In this document: positions 1 through 7,959 of the stretch, piece by piece
Layout: every line of letters begins with the position of its first letter
Numbering within the stretch: position 1 is the stretch's first letter
Source of the DNA: UBA2883 sp964017965
GTDB lineage: Bacteria; Cyanobacteriota; Vampirovibrionia; Gastranaerophilales; Gastranaerophilaceae
Assembly: GCA_964017965.1 (NCBI GenBank)
Contig: CAXHNV010000002.1
Location: 62,001-126,000 of the forward strand
Length of the DNA stretch: 64,000 nt
Reading direction: 5' to 3'
Notes under the pieces: model-generated
What the model was told of the DNA's origin: nothing
Seen by the model: the letters and a program-made list of their open reading frames with translations, nothing else
Database searches by the model: none
Position numbers and translations under genes: made by a program

Positions 1-1
1 T

Positions 2-433
2 TTCAAATTGATTACCGAGATTGCTTGTTCTCACCACGAAAAGTTTAACGGTTCAGGTTATTACAGACATTTGAAAGGTGAAGAAATTCCTTTTGGTGGA
101 AGAATTCTTGCGGTTGCAGATGTTTTCGACGCTATTACATCTAAACGTCACTATCGTGATAAAATGCCTATTCAAAAGGTTATCAGTATTTTGATAAATG
201 ATTCAGGCTCTCATTTTGACGGAAATATTGTTGAAAAGTTCTTGAGCATTCCGTTGAATAAAGTTGTTCAGGTATTTATGACAGAGAACGACTGTGTATT
301 TACGCAGAGCGATTATGAGTTTTTAGCGGAATATAACCTTAAAGTTCTTTATGAAAACTTTGAAAACCCTGAATACAAAAAACTTGTAGATGTTTTTAAC
401 AGATATTATACCGGAGTCGATACAAATGAATAG
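2..433 (+). CDS. HD-GYP domain protein, C-terminal part (5'-truncated by window edge)
   Basis: The frame is open from the first bases of the window, so only the C-terminal part of the protein is seen. The visible part carries the second half of an HD-GYP phosphodiesterase-like domain: an HHE metal-binding triplet followed by KFNGSGYY, then the family segment GGRILAVADVFDAITS and a later FDGNIVEKF helix. HD-GYP proteins usually hydrolyse cyclic di-GMP. The signature tripeptide GYP is GYY here, which may change activity or partner binding. About 55 residues of unrecognised tail follow the domain. Its stop codon overlaps the start of the next gene, so it probably heads or belongs to the co-directional unit reaching to about 5450. 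The N-terminal sensor or receiver part is not visible. Confidence 0.8.
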   Translation, partial: FKLITEIACSHHEKFNGSGYYRHLKGEEIPFGGRILAVADVFDAITSKRHYRDKMPIQKVISILINDSGSHFDGNIVEKFLSIPLNKVVQVFMTENDCVFTQSDYEFLAEYNLKVLYENFENPEYKKLVDVFNRYYTGVDTNE

Positions 434-1871
434 GCTTGTTAAATATACGTTATTATTTTGTATAACTTGCCTTATCGGTAATGCAGGGTTTGCAGTTGAT
501 TTACCGGATAGTCCGTCTGCAAAAAAAGAATACGGAAGAATCCAGTATCAAACAAAAGAGTTTAAAACTTCTTTAAATCAGGTTGATGACAAGTTTAAGA
601 ACTTGAACATAAACTCTGCTTATGAAGATTTAAACAAGTTGATTTATGATAATGAAAATAACGATTATTATTTGATGATACTTGCAGATAAGTCTGTTAA
701 TTTCGGGTTCTTTGATTTGGCTAATATTGCTTTCAGTAAGATTTCCGATATAGAGATTGTTTCTTTTGATTCAGATAATACAAGAAAACTATTTTTCCCT
801 AAGACCCGTATGAGCAGAGAAGATATTGTGTTTTTAGCGGAAGCATATTCTAATATTCAGCATAACGACAGGAAGAATGAAGCTATTGCTGATGTATCTT
901 CAAGATTTTCGGATTGTTCTAACGATTATGCTGATTATATTTTAGCGTTAGGTTATTTGGAGCTTAATGATACGGAGAATGCTCAGAAACATATTCAACG
1001 TGCTCTTGAGATGAATCCGGGTAATCTTAATTATAAGATTCTTCAATCAAAGGTTATTGCTAATCTTAAAAAGAATAAAAAGGCTTTGAAGATAGTTAAG
1101 ACAACAAAATCTGAGAAGGTAGGCTATTATCCTATCAAGAAAAAAATCGAAGCTAACGAACAGTATATCAAATACAAAGTTGAAAAACAGCCGTTTATGA
1201 AAGATTATCATCTTGGCTATTACTATTATTTAATGGACGAGGACAGCAAATCTTTAAGGGTTTTACAGAGTGCTATTTCAAAGAATAATACTAAGAACGC
1301 CTTACTATATTCTTTGATGAGTAGAGTTTATGTTAAAAACGGTGAGTATGAGAAGGCTAAGGCTGTTGCTACAAAGGCTTATAACTACAATCTTTCTAAT
1401 GTAAATACATTGTTATCATTGGGTGATATTTCGTTTGAGGAAAACAAATACAAGCAGGCTTTAAAATATTATAAACAGGCTGCTAAGAGCAAAGATTCTG
1501 CTACTGATGTTAAGCTAAAGCTTGCGGATACTTATGCTAAATTGAACAATACAAAAACTTCTAACAATATGTATAAGAAGATTTTAAATAAAGACGCTCT
1601 TGCTTATAAAGCTTATTATCAGGTTGCTTTGAATAATCCTGAAATAGAGTTATCATATTTGAAAAAAGCGGTTGCTATTAATCCTCATTATAGCGACGCG
1701 TGGATTGATTTATCAAGGATTATGATAGAGAATGGTAATTATTCTCAGGCTAAAAAATATTTAGAGAATGCTTATTATATTGACGGAAACGATTTTAGAT
1801 ATTATTATTATCAAAGCCTGTTAATGAAAAAGTTAAATGAGTTAAATAGTGCAAATAAAAGAGATTTATAA
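426..1871 (+). CDS. Secreted tetratricopeptide repeat (TPR) protein
   Basis: The start is placed at the ATG at 426, which overlaps the end of the HD-GYP gene. An upstream in-frame ATG at 390 would add 12 residues before a clear signal peptide (MNRLVKYTLLFCITCLIGNAGFA, probable cleavage after FA). The mature part is almost all helical TPR-like repeats, recognisable by pairs such as YADYILALGYLELNDTENAQ, ALLYSLMSRVYVKNGEYEKA and AWIDLSRIMIENGNYSQA. TPR proteins are protein-interaction scaffolds and no catalytic motif is visible. It is translationally linked to a phosphodiesterase-like gene and is followed directly by a response regulator. A role in envelope signalling is inference from that context only. 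Confidence 0.85.
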   Translation: MNRLVKYTLLFCITCLIGNAGFAVDLPDSPSAKKEYGRIQYQTKEFKTSLNQVDDKFKNLNINSAYEDLNKLIYDNENNDYYLMILADKSVNFGFFDLANIAFSKISDIEIVSFDSDNTRKLFFPKTRMSREDIVFLAEAYSNIQHNDRKNEAIADVSSRFSDCSNDYADYILALGYLELNDTENAQKHIQRALEMNPGNLNYKILQSKVIANLKKNKKALKIVKTTKSEKVGYYPIKKKIEANEQYIKYKVEKQPFMKDYHLGYYYYLMDEDSKSLRVLQSAISKNNTKNALLYSLMSRVYVKNGEYEKAKAVATKAYNYNLSNVNTLLSLGDISFEENKYKQALKYYKQAAKSKDSATDVKLKLADTYAKLNNTKTSNNMYKKILNKDALAYKAYYQVALNNPEIELSYLKKAVAINPHYSDAWIDLSRIMIENGNYSQAKKYLENAYYIDGNDFRYYYYQSLLMKKLNELNSANKRDL

Positions 1872-2534
1872 ATGGTAGAAGCTGTAAAAACATATAATTT
1901 ATTGATAGTAGAAGACCACGAATTAACGAGATTCGGGCTAAAGACTACATTTGCGGATGTTGAATTTATCGAAAATATATATGAAGCGGTTTCTGCTGAG
2001 GACGCTTACCTTGTGGTTAAGAACAATCCTGTTGATATAGTCATTATGGATTTAGGTTTACCTGAGGTTGACGGTATTACCGCTATTAAATGTATAAAAG
2101 AGCTTAGATCTGATATCAAGTTTGTTGTTTTGACCTCGCATAAAGACAAGAACGATGTATTAAACAGCTTAAAGGCAGGTGCTAACGCTTATTGTTCAAA
2201 GGAAATAAAACTTCCCAGACTTATTGAGGTATTGAGTTCTGTTGTTGAGGGTGCAAGCTGGTTTGATCCTGCTATATCCGATATTGTTTTGGGAGCTGTG
2301 AATTCTTCTAATCACGGTGATGATTCTGATGTTGTACGCGATTATAATTTGACTACACGTGAAAAACAGATTTTGAAACTTATAACAGAAGGATACAGTA
2401 ATGTAGAGATTGCGAAGAGTTTGTTTGTCAGCGTAAATACTACAAAGGTTCACGTTGCAAGTATTCTTCAAAAATTGGAAGTGGATGACAGATTACAAGC
2501 TGCTATTAAGGCTTTGAAAGAACGTATTGTATAG
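1872..2534 (+). CDS. NarL/LuxR-family response regulator
   Basis: This is a two-domain response regulator of normal length (220 residues). The receiver domain (about 8-125) has the acidic pair E14-D15, the phospho-acceptor D60 in VDIVIMDLGLP, T88 and the conserved lysine K110. The C-terminal LuxR-type helix-turn-helix starts LTTREKQILKLITEGYSNVEIA (about 155-215) and should bind DNA. The ATG follows the stop codon of the TPR gene without a gap, so translation is probably coupled. No cognate kinase is adjacent; the nearest in the window is at 7960. Its targets are unknown. Confidence 0.92.
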   Translation: MVEAVKTYNLLIVEDHELTRFGLKTTFADVEFIENIYEAVSAEDAYLVVKNNPVDIVIMDLGLPEVDGITAIKCIKELRSDIKFVVLTSHKDKNDVLNSLKAGANAYCSKEIKLPRLIEVLSSVVEGASWFDPAISDIVLGAVNSSNHGDDSDVVRDYNLTTREKQILKLITEGYSNVEIAKSLFVSVNTTKVHVASILQKLEVDDRLQAAIKALKERIV

Positions 2535-2548
2535 GTTAAGAGGAAGTA

Positions 2549-3169
2549 ATGGACGATTTTGCAAAGATATTAATAGTTGATGACAATCCAAAATATTTAA
2601 GCGAAGCTTTACCAATGTTTGGTTATACGGTAGAGGTTGTTACTAACGGTGTCGATGCGTTAAAGGCATTGGAAAAAGAAAACAATAATATTGATTTAAT
2701 ATTGTTGGATGTTATGATGCCGCAAATGGACGGTTGGGAGACCTTGAAGGCTATCAGAACTAATCCTGAAACAAAGTATATGCCTGTGATTATGATTACT
2801 GCTGTAAATGAAGAGCACAAGATTGTGTCAGGTCTAAAATACGGTGCGGATGATTATATTGTAAAACCGTTTGTGTTACCAAATTTGCTTGCAAGAATTG
2901 AGGCGATTTTAAGACGTATAAAATGGCAGGAAGAAAAGTCACCTAAGCCGGCTGTTGACATTGCTCCGAGAGAAGTTACTCCTTTGACAGAGCGTGAGCG
3001 TGATGTTTTGAGACTTGTTTCTCAGGGTAAGAATAATCAGGAGATTGCTGAAGAATTGTGTGTTAGAGATGTTACTGTTAAGACACATCTTAATACTATT
3101 TTTAAAAAGTTAAAAGTGAAAAGCAGAACTCAAGCTACATTGCTTGCGATTCAGATGAATATTTTATAA
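2549..3169 (+). CDS. Response regulator with C-terminal LuxR-type HTH
   Basis: This second response regulator of the run has 206 residues. Its receiver domain has D11-D12, phospho-acceptor D54 (DLILLDVMMPQMDGW), T84 and K106 in the YIVKPF motif, which resembles OmpR-type receivers. The output domain, however, is LuxR-type (LTERERDVLRLVSQGKNNQEIA), so it should act as a DNA-binding transcription factor. A purine-rich ribosome site (AAGAGGAAG) lies just upstream. Having two REC-LuxR regulators side by side suggests branched or hierarchical control. The pair is not a simple tandem duplicate, because the receiver domains differ considerably. Confidence 0.92.
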   Translation: MDDFAKILIVDDNPKYLSEALPMFGYTVEVVTNGVDALKALEKENNNIDLILLDVMMPQMDGWETLKAIRTNPETKYMPVIMITAVNEEHKIVSGLKYGADDYIVKPFVLPNLLARIEAILRRIKWQEEKSPKPAVDIAPREVTPLTERERDVLRLVSQGKNNQEIAEELCVRDVTVKTHLNTIFKKLKVKSRTQATLLAIQMNIL

Positions 3170-3177
3170 GGAGACAT

Positions 3178-3708
3178 ATGAGAACGAAAGACGAATTGGT
3201 TGATTTAATAGTAAATAACCCGGATGAATTTAATGAGTTTATTCAAGAGAACAATAATGATGGAGTTGATTTATCTGAGATTGATTTTATGAACTTAGAA
3301 ATTAAGGATATCAATTTTGTTAATGTAGATTTTTCTTCTTCAAGTTTTTCCGATTCACATTTGTTGAATGTTAAGTTTATTGATTGTGATTTAACTTCAA
3401 CCGATTTTGCAAGAGCTAACGTAACAGAATGTGAGTTTACCAATACGGTTATGAACGGTGCAGATTTTAGTTATGCGGTTGTTGATTACTGTAACTTTAA
3501 CGAATCTGATTTGGCGGGTGCTATTTTTCAGGAAACTGATTTGACTAATTCTGATTTGACAATGAGTTACAATTTGAACGCTTGTCGATTTGATGACGGT
3601 ACAATTTGGCCTGATAACGATTTGTTACCGGATGATTTTGACGGAATGTATTCATCAGATTTGTCATCTTTAAAAGACGATGATGAGGAAACAGTTTCTG
3701 ATTACTAG
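3178..3708 (+). CDS. Pentapeptide-repeat protein
   Basis: The middle of this 176-residue acidic protein shows A(D/N)LXX-type repeats, for example VDFSSSSF, CDLTSTDFARANV, MNGADFSYAVV and SDLAGAIFQETDLTNSDL. These are predicted to fold as a right-handed quadrilateral beta-helix. The N-terminal 50 residues are helical and Asp/Asn-rich, and the C-terminus is a very acidic tail. No signal peptide is seen, so it is probably cytoplasmic. Pentapeptide proteins have varied roles and no specific one can be assigned. It lies 8 nt after the response regulator with a strong site (AAGGAG), in the same apparent operon. Confidence 0.88.
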   Translation: MRTKDELVDLIVNNPDEFNEFIQENNNDGVDLSEIDFMNLEIKDINFVNVDFSSSSFSDSHLLNVKFIDCDLTSTDFARANVTECEFTNTVMNGADFSYAVVDYCNFNESDLAGAIFQETDLTNSDLTMSYNLNACRFDDGTIWPDNDLLPDDFDGMYSSDLSSLKDDDEETVSDY

Positions 3709-3719
3709 GGGTTATATTT

Positions 3720-4778
3720 ATGGAGAAAAAGAATTACTATAACATATTACAGGTTTCTCCAAATGCCTCTTTTGCAGAGATAAAAGCAGCATATAGAAAG
3801 CTTGTTCATAAGTTTCACCCTGATATTGCGGGCAATACTCCTGAAATTATCCAAAAATTTAAGGATATTACTGAGGCTTATGAGGTTCTATCGAGCCCTC
3901 AAAGACGTGAACGTTACGACAACGTTATGAAACTTTATGAGTATGCTGACGGAAAAAAAACGGATAGAAGTTATAAATCAACTGTTGAACCTGAACCGAA
4001 GAAACGTACTACGGAGCGAAAAGAGAATACGTTTTCTAAGATGCATGAAAGGGTGAAGAATACCCATAAACGTAATGTGTTTGCAGATTCTTTTGAGAAC
4101 TTGTTTAAGGGTTCGCAAAGTCGACCGCAGCAGAAGAAACAGACCAGGGAAAAAGTTGACGGCAAGGATATAACTGTTGAGGTTGAGGTTAGCGTATTGG
4201 AAGCTGTTAACGGGGTTGAGAAGGTCGTTAATATTCTCCATATTGAATCTTGTACGAAATGTCATGGTAAGAAGTTTATAAACGGTGCAAAATGTTCTGA
4301 GTGCGGCGGAACCGGTGAAAAATCTATTTACAAGAAATTGACTGTAAAAATTCCGGCAGGTGTTTCTCAGGGTAATAAGATTCGTGTTGAGAACGAAGGT
4401 AACGCCGGTTTTAACGGTGGCAAGAACGGTGATTTATTCTTGCTTATTAAACTTAAGAATGACCCTGAACTCAGGTATGAAGGGCTGAATGTGTTTAGAA
4501 CTGTTCCGGTTGAACCGTTTGAGGCTGTTCTTGGCGGATTTATAAATGCAGAGGGTGTTGATTCGAATGTTATTCAAATGAAACTTATGCCTAATACGTA
4601 TTCCGGTCAGAAGTATAGGATTTCTGAACAGGGTCTTGTTAAAGACGGCAAACGTGGTGATTTGATTGTTGTTATTAAGATTGATATCCCTAAGAATCTT
4701 TCTAATGCTGAGCTTGCGTTGTATAAACAGTTGGGACAGTTGTCAAAGAAAAATATAAGAGAAAAAGTTAATGAGTAA
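3720..4778 (+). CDS. DnaJ-family co-chaperone with a reduced zinc-binding region
   Basis: The N-terminal J domain (about 1-68) carries the HPD tripeptide in HKFHPDIAG that stimulates Hsp70 ATPase. Instead of the Gly/Phe-rich linker there is a long Lys/Arg/Thr-rich linker (about 75-140). The DnaJ C-terminal substrate-binding domains follow, with the typical segments LTVKIPAGVSQGNKIRVENEG and GDLIVVIKI. The zinc region has only four cysteines (C178, C181, C192, C195) where canonical DnaJ has eight, so one zinc site is predicted rather than two. At 352 residues it is slightly shorter than canonical DnaJ. It overlaps queE by 8 nt. No dnaK or grpE is adjacent, so it may be a specialised paralogue. 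Confidence 0.88.
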   Translation: MEKKNYYNILQVSPNASFAEIKAAYRKLVHKFHPDIAGNTPEIIQKFKDITEAYEVLSSPQRRERYDNVMKLYEYADGKKTDRSYKSTVEPEPKKRTTERKENTFSKMHERVKNTHKRNVFADSFENLFKGSQSRPQQKKQTREKVDGKDITVEVEVSVLEAVNGVEKVVNILHIESCTKCHGKKFINGAKCSECGGTGEKSIYKKLTVKIPAGVSQGNKIRVENEGNAGFNGGKNGDLFLLIKLKNDPELRYEGLNVFRTVPVEPFEAVLGGFINAEGVDSNVIQMKLMPNTYSGQKYRISEQGLVKDGKRGDLIVVIKIDIPKNLSNAELALYKQLGQLSKKNIREKVNE

Positions 4779-5451
4779 TGTAGCTAAGATAAAAGAGATA
4801 TTTGCTTCTATTCAGGGTGAGGGATTGCTTGTCGGGGTTCAGCAAATTTTTATAAGGTTTTGTAAATGCAATTTGGCGTGCAAGTATTGTGACACTGACT
4901 TTTCGTCAGATTATAAAACGTATACTTCTCAAGAACTGGTTGAGTATTTACAAAACAACTTTGATTTGAGTACAATCAATTCTGTTTCGTTGACAGGTGG
5001 TGAGCCGCTTTTGTGGACGGAGTTTTTGAAAGAGTTTTTACCGATGTTGGATTTACCTGTTTATCTTGAGACAAACGGCACCGTATCGGAGCGTTTAGAA
5101 GAGGTGTTGCCTTTTGTGGATTATATTTCTGCGGATATAAAACTTCCGAGCTGCTCAGGGGTTAAAGATTCTTTTGAAAAACATGAAGCGTTTTTTGAAA
5201 AGGCGTCTAAATTTGAGGCTACTTTATTTGCTAAGGTTGTTTTTGATGAAAATATAACTGATGAAGAAATAGAAAGAACCGCTGCTATTGCAAGAAAATT
5301 CGGGTTTGAGATTATATTACAGCCTATGATGATTGGAGATAAGATGAGTGTCGGCTCACGTTTTATTGAACAGGTGTTCGGCAAGTTTTTGAAACTTTAT
5401 AATAAAACAAGGGTAATCCCTCAGGTGCATAAATTCTTAAATGTTGAATAA
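4771..5451 (+). CDS. queE: 7-carboxy-7-deazaguanine synthase (radical SAM)
   Basis: This is a small radical SAM enzyme of queuosine and 7-deazapurine synthesis, converting 6-carboxytetrahydropterin to 7-carboxy-7-deazaguanine. It starts with the QueE hallmark FASIQGEGLLVG, followed by the cluster motif CNLACKYC (C33, C37, C40). The SLTGGEPLLW segment matches the SAM-binding GGEP motif, and ETNGT and DIKLP are family-typical. Length (226 residues) is normal. The ATG overlaps the stop of the DnaJ gene, so the two are translationally coupled. No queC, queD or queF is seen nearby, so the other pathway genes must lie elsewhere. Sequence alone does not exclude a related radical SAM activity. Confidence 0.88.
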   Translation: MSNVAKIKEIFASIQGEGLLVGVQQIFIRFCKCNLACKYCDTDFSSDYKTYTSQELVEYLQNNFDLSTINSVSLTGGEPLLWTEFLKEFLPMLDLPVYLETNGTVSERLEEVLPFVDYISADIKLPSCSGVKDSFEKHEAFFEKASKFEATLFAKVVFDENITDEEIERTAAIARKFGFEIILQPMMIGDKMSVGSRFIEQVFGKFLKLYNKTRVIPQVHKFLNVE

Positions 5452-5479
5452 TGTGTTGAATAAGATTTTTGTTCGACGT

Positions 5480-5508
5480 AAAATAAGATTATATTTATAG
5501 CTTATTTT
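5480..5508. promoter_or_regulatory. Inverted repeat upstream of nadB
   Basis: Perfect 8-bp arms AAAATAAG (5480-5487) and CTTATTTT (5501-5508) flank a 13-nt AT-rich centre that resembles -10 sequence. The repeat lies 11 bp before the nadB ATG. It could be an operator for NAD-biosynthesis control or a weak transcript end for queE. No regulator gene is adjacent. Confidence 0.35.
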
Positions 5509-5519
5509 GAGGGTGTGAG

Positions 5520-7136
5520 ATGAAGTATTCAAAATATTCAGCAATAATTGTCGGAAGCGGAATTTCAGGTTTGTTTTGTGCTTTGAAACTGTCACAACTG
5601 ATGAGTTTACCGGATGGTGTGCTTGTAATTACCAAATCAAATTTTGGTGAGAGCAATTCAAGATATGCTCAAGGCGGTATTGTTGGTGTTATGGAAGATA
5701 ATGAGAAGGATTCCGTTGAACTTCACGTTAAAGATACTTTGAAAGCCGGCGCGGGTTTGTCTGAGTACGAGATTACAAAATTCATCTCTGAGAACTCTAA
5801 TCAGGTTATAAACGATTTGATAGATTTTGGTGTTGAGTTTGACAAAGATGAGAACGGAAACATCGCTTATACTTTAGAGGGTGCACACAGTATTAACAGA
5901 ATCTTACACGCTGGCGGAGACGCTACGGGCAGTGTTATTGAAAGAACCCTTTGTGAGCGAGTAAAAGAAAATTCTAATATCGATATATTGGAAGATACTA
6001 TTGTGACAGAGTTGTTGATAAATTCTGACGGTGAATGTCGCGGAGTTATTATCTATAACGACGATACAAAAGAGTATGAAACGATTTATTCTTCGGCGAC
6101 TGTTTTGGCTTGCGGCGGAGTTGGTCAGCTTTATAAATACACAACAAATCCTTCTGTAGCAACGGGTGACGGTATCGCTTTAGCTTACGGTGCGGGCGCT
6201 ATTTTACAGGATTTGGAATTTGTACAGTTTCACCCGACAGCGCTTGCTGTTGACGGTGTGAAGAATAGATTTTTGATATCAGAATCTGTCAGGGGCGAAG
6301 GCGCTGTATTATTGGATAAAGACGGTAATGAGTTTATGAGCGAATACAGTGAGCTTAAGGACTTGGCGCCGAGAGATGTTGTAACAAGAGCTATTTTTGA
6401 TAAGATGCAAACAACAGGGGCTAAGAATGTTTATCTGGATGCAACTATAATAGATAAAGAGTTTGCAGCTAAAAGGTTCCCAACGATTTCTAAACAATGT
6501 AAAAGCGTTGGTGTTGATATTTCAAAGGATTATATCCCTGTTGCGCCTGCGGCACACTATTATATGGGCGGGATAAAAACTACTTTAGAGGGAAGAACTT
6601 CTATACGCGGTTTGTATGCAATAGGTGAATGCGCTTCAACAGGCTTGCACGGAGCAAATAGACTTGCAAGTAATTCATTGTTGGAGTGTGTTGTTTGTGC
6701 TCACGAACTTGCTAATTTCTTGTCATTCTCAAACCTTGTTCCCCCTCAAAAGATTGATGAAACAGTTATGAACACTATCAATCAATATACAAAACCTTTG
6801 AGTGATGAAAACTTTGATATCCCTGAATTGATGTCTGAACTTAAGACTTTGATGTGGGATTATGTCGGGGTTTTGAGAACAGAGGAATCGTTGTTGAAAG
6901 CTTTGGATAAGATTTACGATTTGAAAAACCGTTTCAGACGTTCTGTCAAATGCCTGAATAAACAAGAGTATGAATTAAGAAATATGATTTGTGTTGCACA
7001 GTTGATTGTTAAATCTGCGTTGGAACGCAGAGAATCCAGAGGCGCACATTATAGACTTGATTACCCGAAACCGTTTACGGAAGGTAATCATAACTGTATT
7101 ATTAAAGGAGAAGGAGAACCTAGTTTTGTTAAATAG
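5520..7136 (+). CDS. nadB: L-aspartate oxidase
   Basis: This flavoprotein catalyses the first step of de novo NAD synthesis, oxidising L-aspartate to iminoaspartate. The N-terminal FAD-binding segment AIIVGSGISGLFCAL is clear. Family motifs follow: NSRYAQGGIVGV, the glycine-rich ATVLACGGVGQLYKYTTNP, HPTAL, ESVRGEGA, and AAHYYMGGIKTTLEGRTSIRGLYAIGECASTGLHGANRLASNSLLE. The C-terminal helical domain is complete and the length (538 residues) is normal. The 3' end overlaps nadC by 11 nt, so the two are co-expressed. No nadA (quinolinate synthase) is present in the window. Confidence 0.95.
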   Translation: MKYSKYSAIIVGSGISGLFCALKLSQLMSLPDGVLVITKSNFGESNSRYAQGGIVGVMEDNEKDSVELHVKDTLKAGAGLSEYEITKFISENSNQVINDLIDFGVEFDKDENGNIAYTLEGAHSINRILHAGGDATGSVIERTLCERVKENSNIDILEDTIVTELLINSDGECRGVIIYNDDTKEYETIYSSATVLACGGVGQLYKYTTNPSVATGDGIALAYGAGAILQDLEFVQFHPTALAVDGVKNRFLISESVRGEGAVLLDKDGNEFMSEYSELKDLAPRDVVTRAIFDKMQTTGAKNVYLDATIIDKEFAAKRFPTISKQCKSVGVDISKDYIPVAPAAHYYMGGIKTTLEGRTSIRGLYAIGECASTGLHGANRLASNSLLECVVCAHELANFLSFSNLVPPQKIDETVMNTINQYTKPLSDENFDIPELMSELKTLMWDYVGVLRTEESLLKALDKIYDLKNRFRRSVKCLNKQEYELRNMICVAQLIVKSALERRESRGAHYRLDYPKPFTEGNHNCIIKGEGEPSFVK

Positions 7137-7956
7137 ATTTTATATAGAAGAACACGTTAAGGAAGCATTGAAGGAAGATATCGGTTTTGAGGATATTACA
7201 ACAGATAATCTGACAGATGAAAACGATAAGATGAAAGTTTATTTGAATACAAGAACTGACGGCGTTTTTTGCGGCAGAGATGTATTTGAAGCTGTGTTTA
7301 GAATCCTTTCTGATGATGTGAGAGTTAAGTTCTTTGTAAAAGACGGTGATTCTATAAAAAAAGGTGATAAATTAGCGGAGATTTCAGGTTCAGCCAGAGC
7401 TATTTTGACAGGTGAACGTACTGCACTTAACTATGTTCAAAGAATGAGCGGAATAGCTACTGAATCAAGACGTTATCAAGACGCTATCAAAGAGTTTGGT
7501 GTTAGAATGGTTGATACAAGAAAGACTACACCTAATTTCAGAACTTTTGAAAAGTATGCTGTTAAAGTCGGCTGCGGATATGTTCACAGATATAATTTAT
7601 CTGATTGCGCGATGATTAAGGATAATCACGTGAAATTTGCAGGCTCTATTACAAAAGCTGTTAATAAACTCAGACAATCAATTTCACATGCTCATAAGAT
7701 TGAGGTGGAATGTGATACACTTGCTCAGGTTAATGAAGCGTTGGAATGCAAAGCTGATATTATTATGCTTGATAATATGACAAATGAGCAAATGAGTGAG
7801 GCTGTAAAAATTATCAGACACAGAGCGATTGTTGAAGCAAGCGGGAATGTTAATTTAGATACATTAAGAGAGATTGCAAAGACAGGTGTTGATATTATAT
7901 CTTCAAGTGCAATTGTTGCAAAAGCGCCTACTCTTGATTTAGGCTTGGATTCATAA
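7126..7956 (+). CDS. nadC: Nicotinate-nucleotide pyrophosphorylase (quinolinate phosphoribosyltransferase)
   Basis: This enzyme converts quinolinate and PRPP to nicotinate mononucleotide. Recognisable segments are LKEDIGFEDITTDNL, LTGERTALNYVQRMSGIAT, DTRKTTPNFRTFEKYAVKVGCGYVHR, MIKDNHV and the C-terminal VEASGNVNLDTLREIAKTGVDIISS. I place the start at the TTG at 7126, which has a strong ribosome site (AAAGGAGAAGGAG) about 10 nt upstream and overlaps the nadB stop by 11 nt. An ATG at 7006 is also in frame, but the extra 40 residues are nadB out of frame and match nothing in the family. That gives 276 residues, normal for NadC. Confidence 0.93.
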   Translation: MLNRFYIEEHVKEALKEDIGFEDITTDNLTDENDKMKVYLNTRTDGVFCGRDVFEAVFRILSDDVRVKFFVKDGDSIKKGDKLAEISGSARAILTGERTALNYVQRMSGIATESRRYQDAIKEFGVRMVDTRKTTPNFRTFEKYAVKVGCGYVHRYNLSDCAMIKDNHVKFAGSITKAVNKLRQSISHAHKIEVECDTLAQVNEALECKADIIMLDNMTNEQMSEAVKIIRHRAIVEASGNVNLDTLREIAKTGVDIISSSAIVAKAPTLDLGLDS

Positions 7957-7959
7957 TTT

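Noticed and set aside
7006..7125. Upstream ATG start for nadC
   Set aside because: The extension lies wholly inside nadB in another frame, and the TTG at 7126 has a much better ribosome site and normal protein length.
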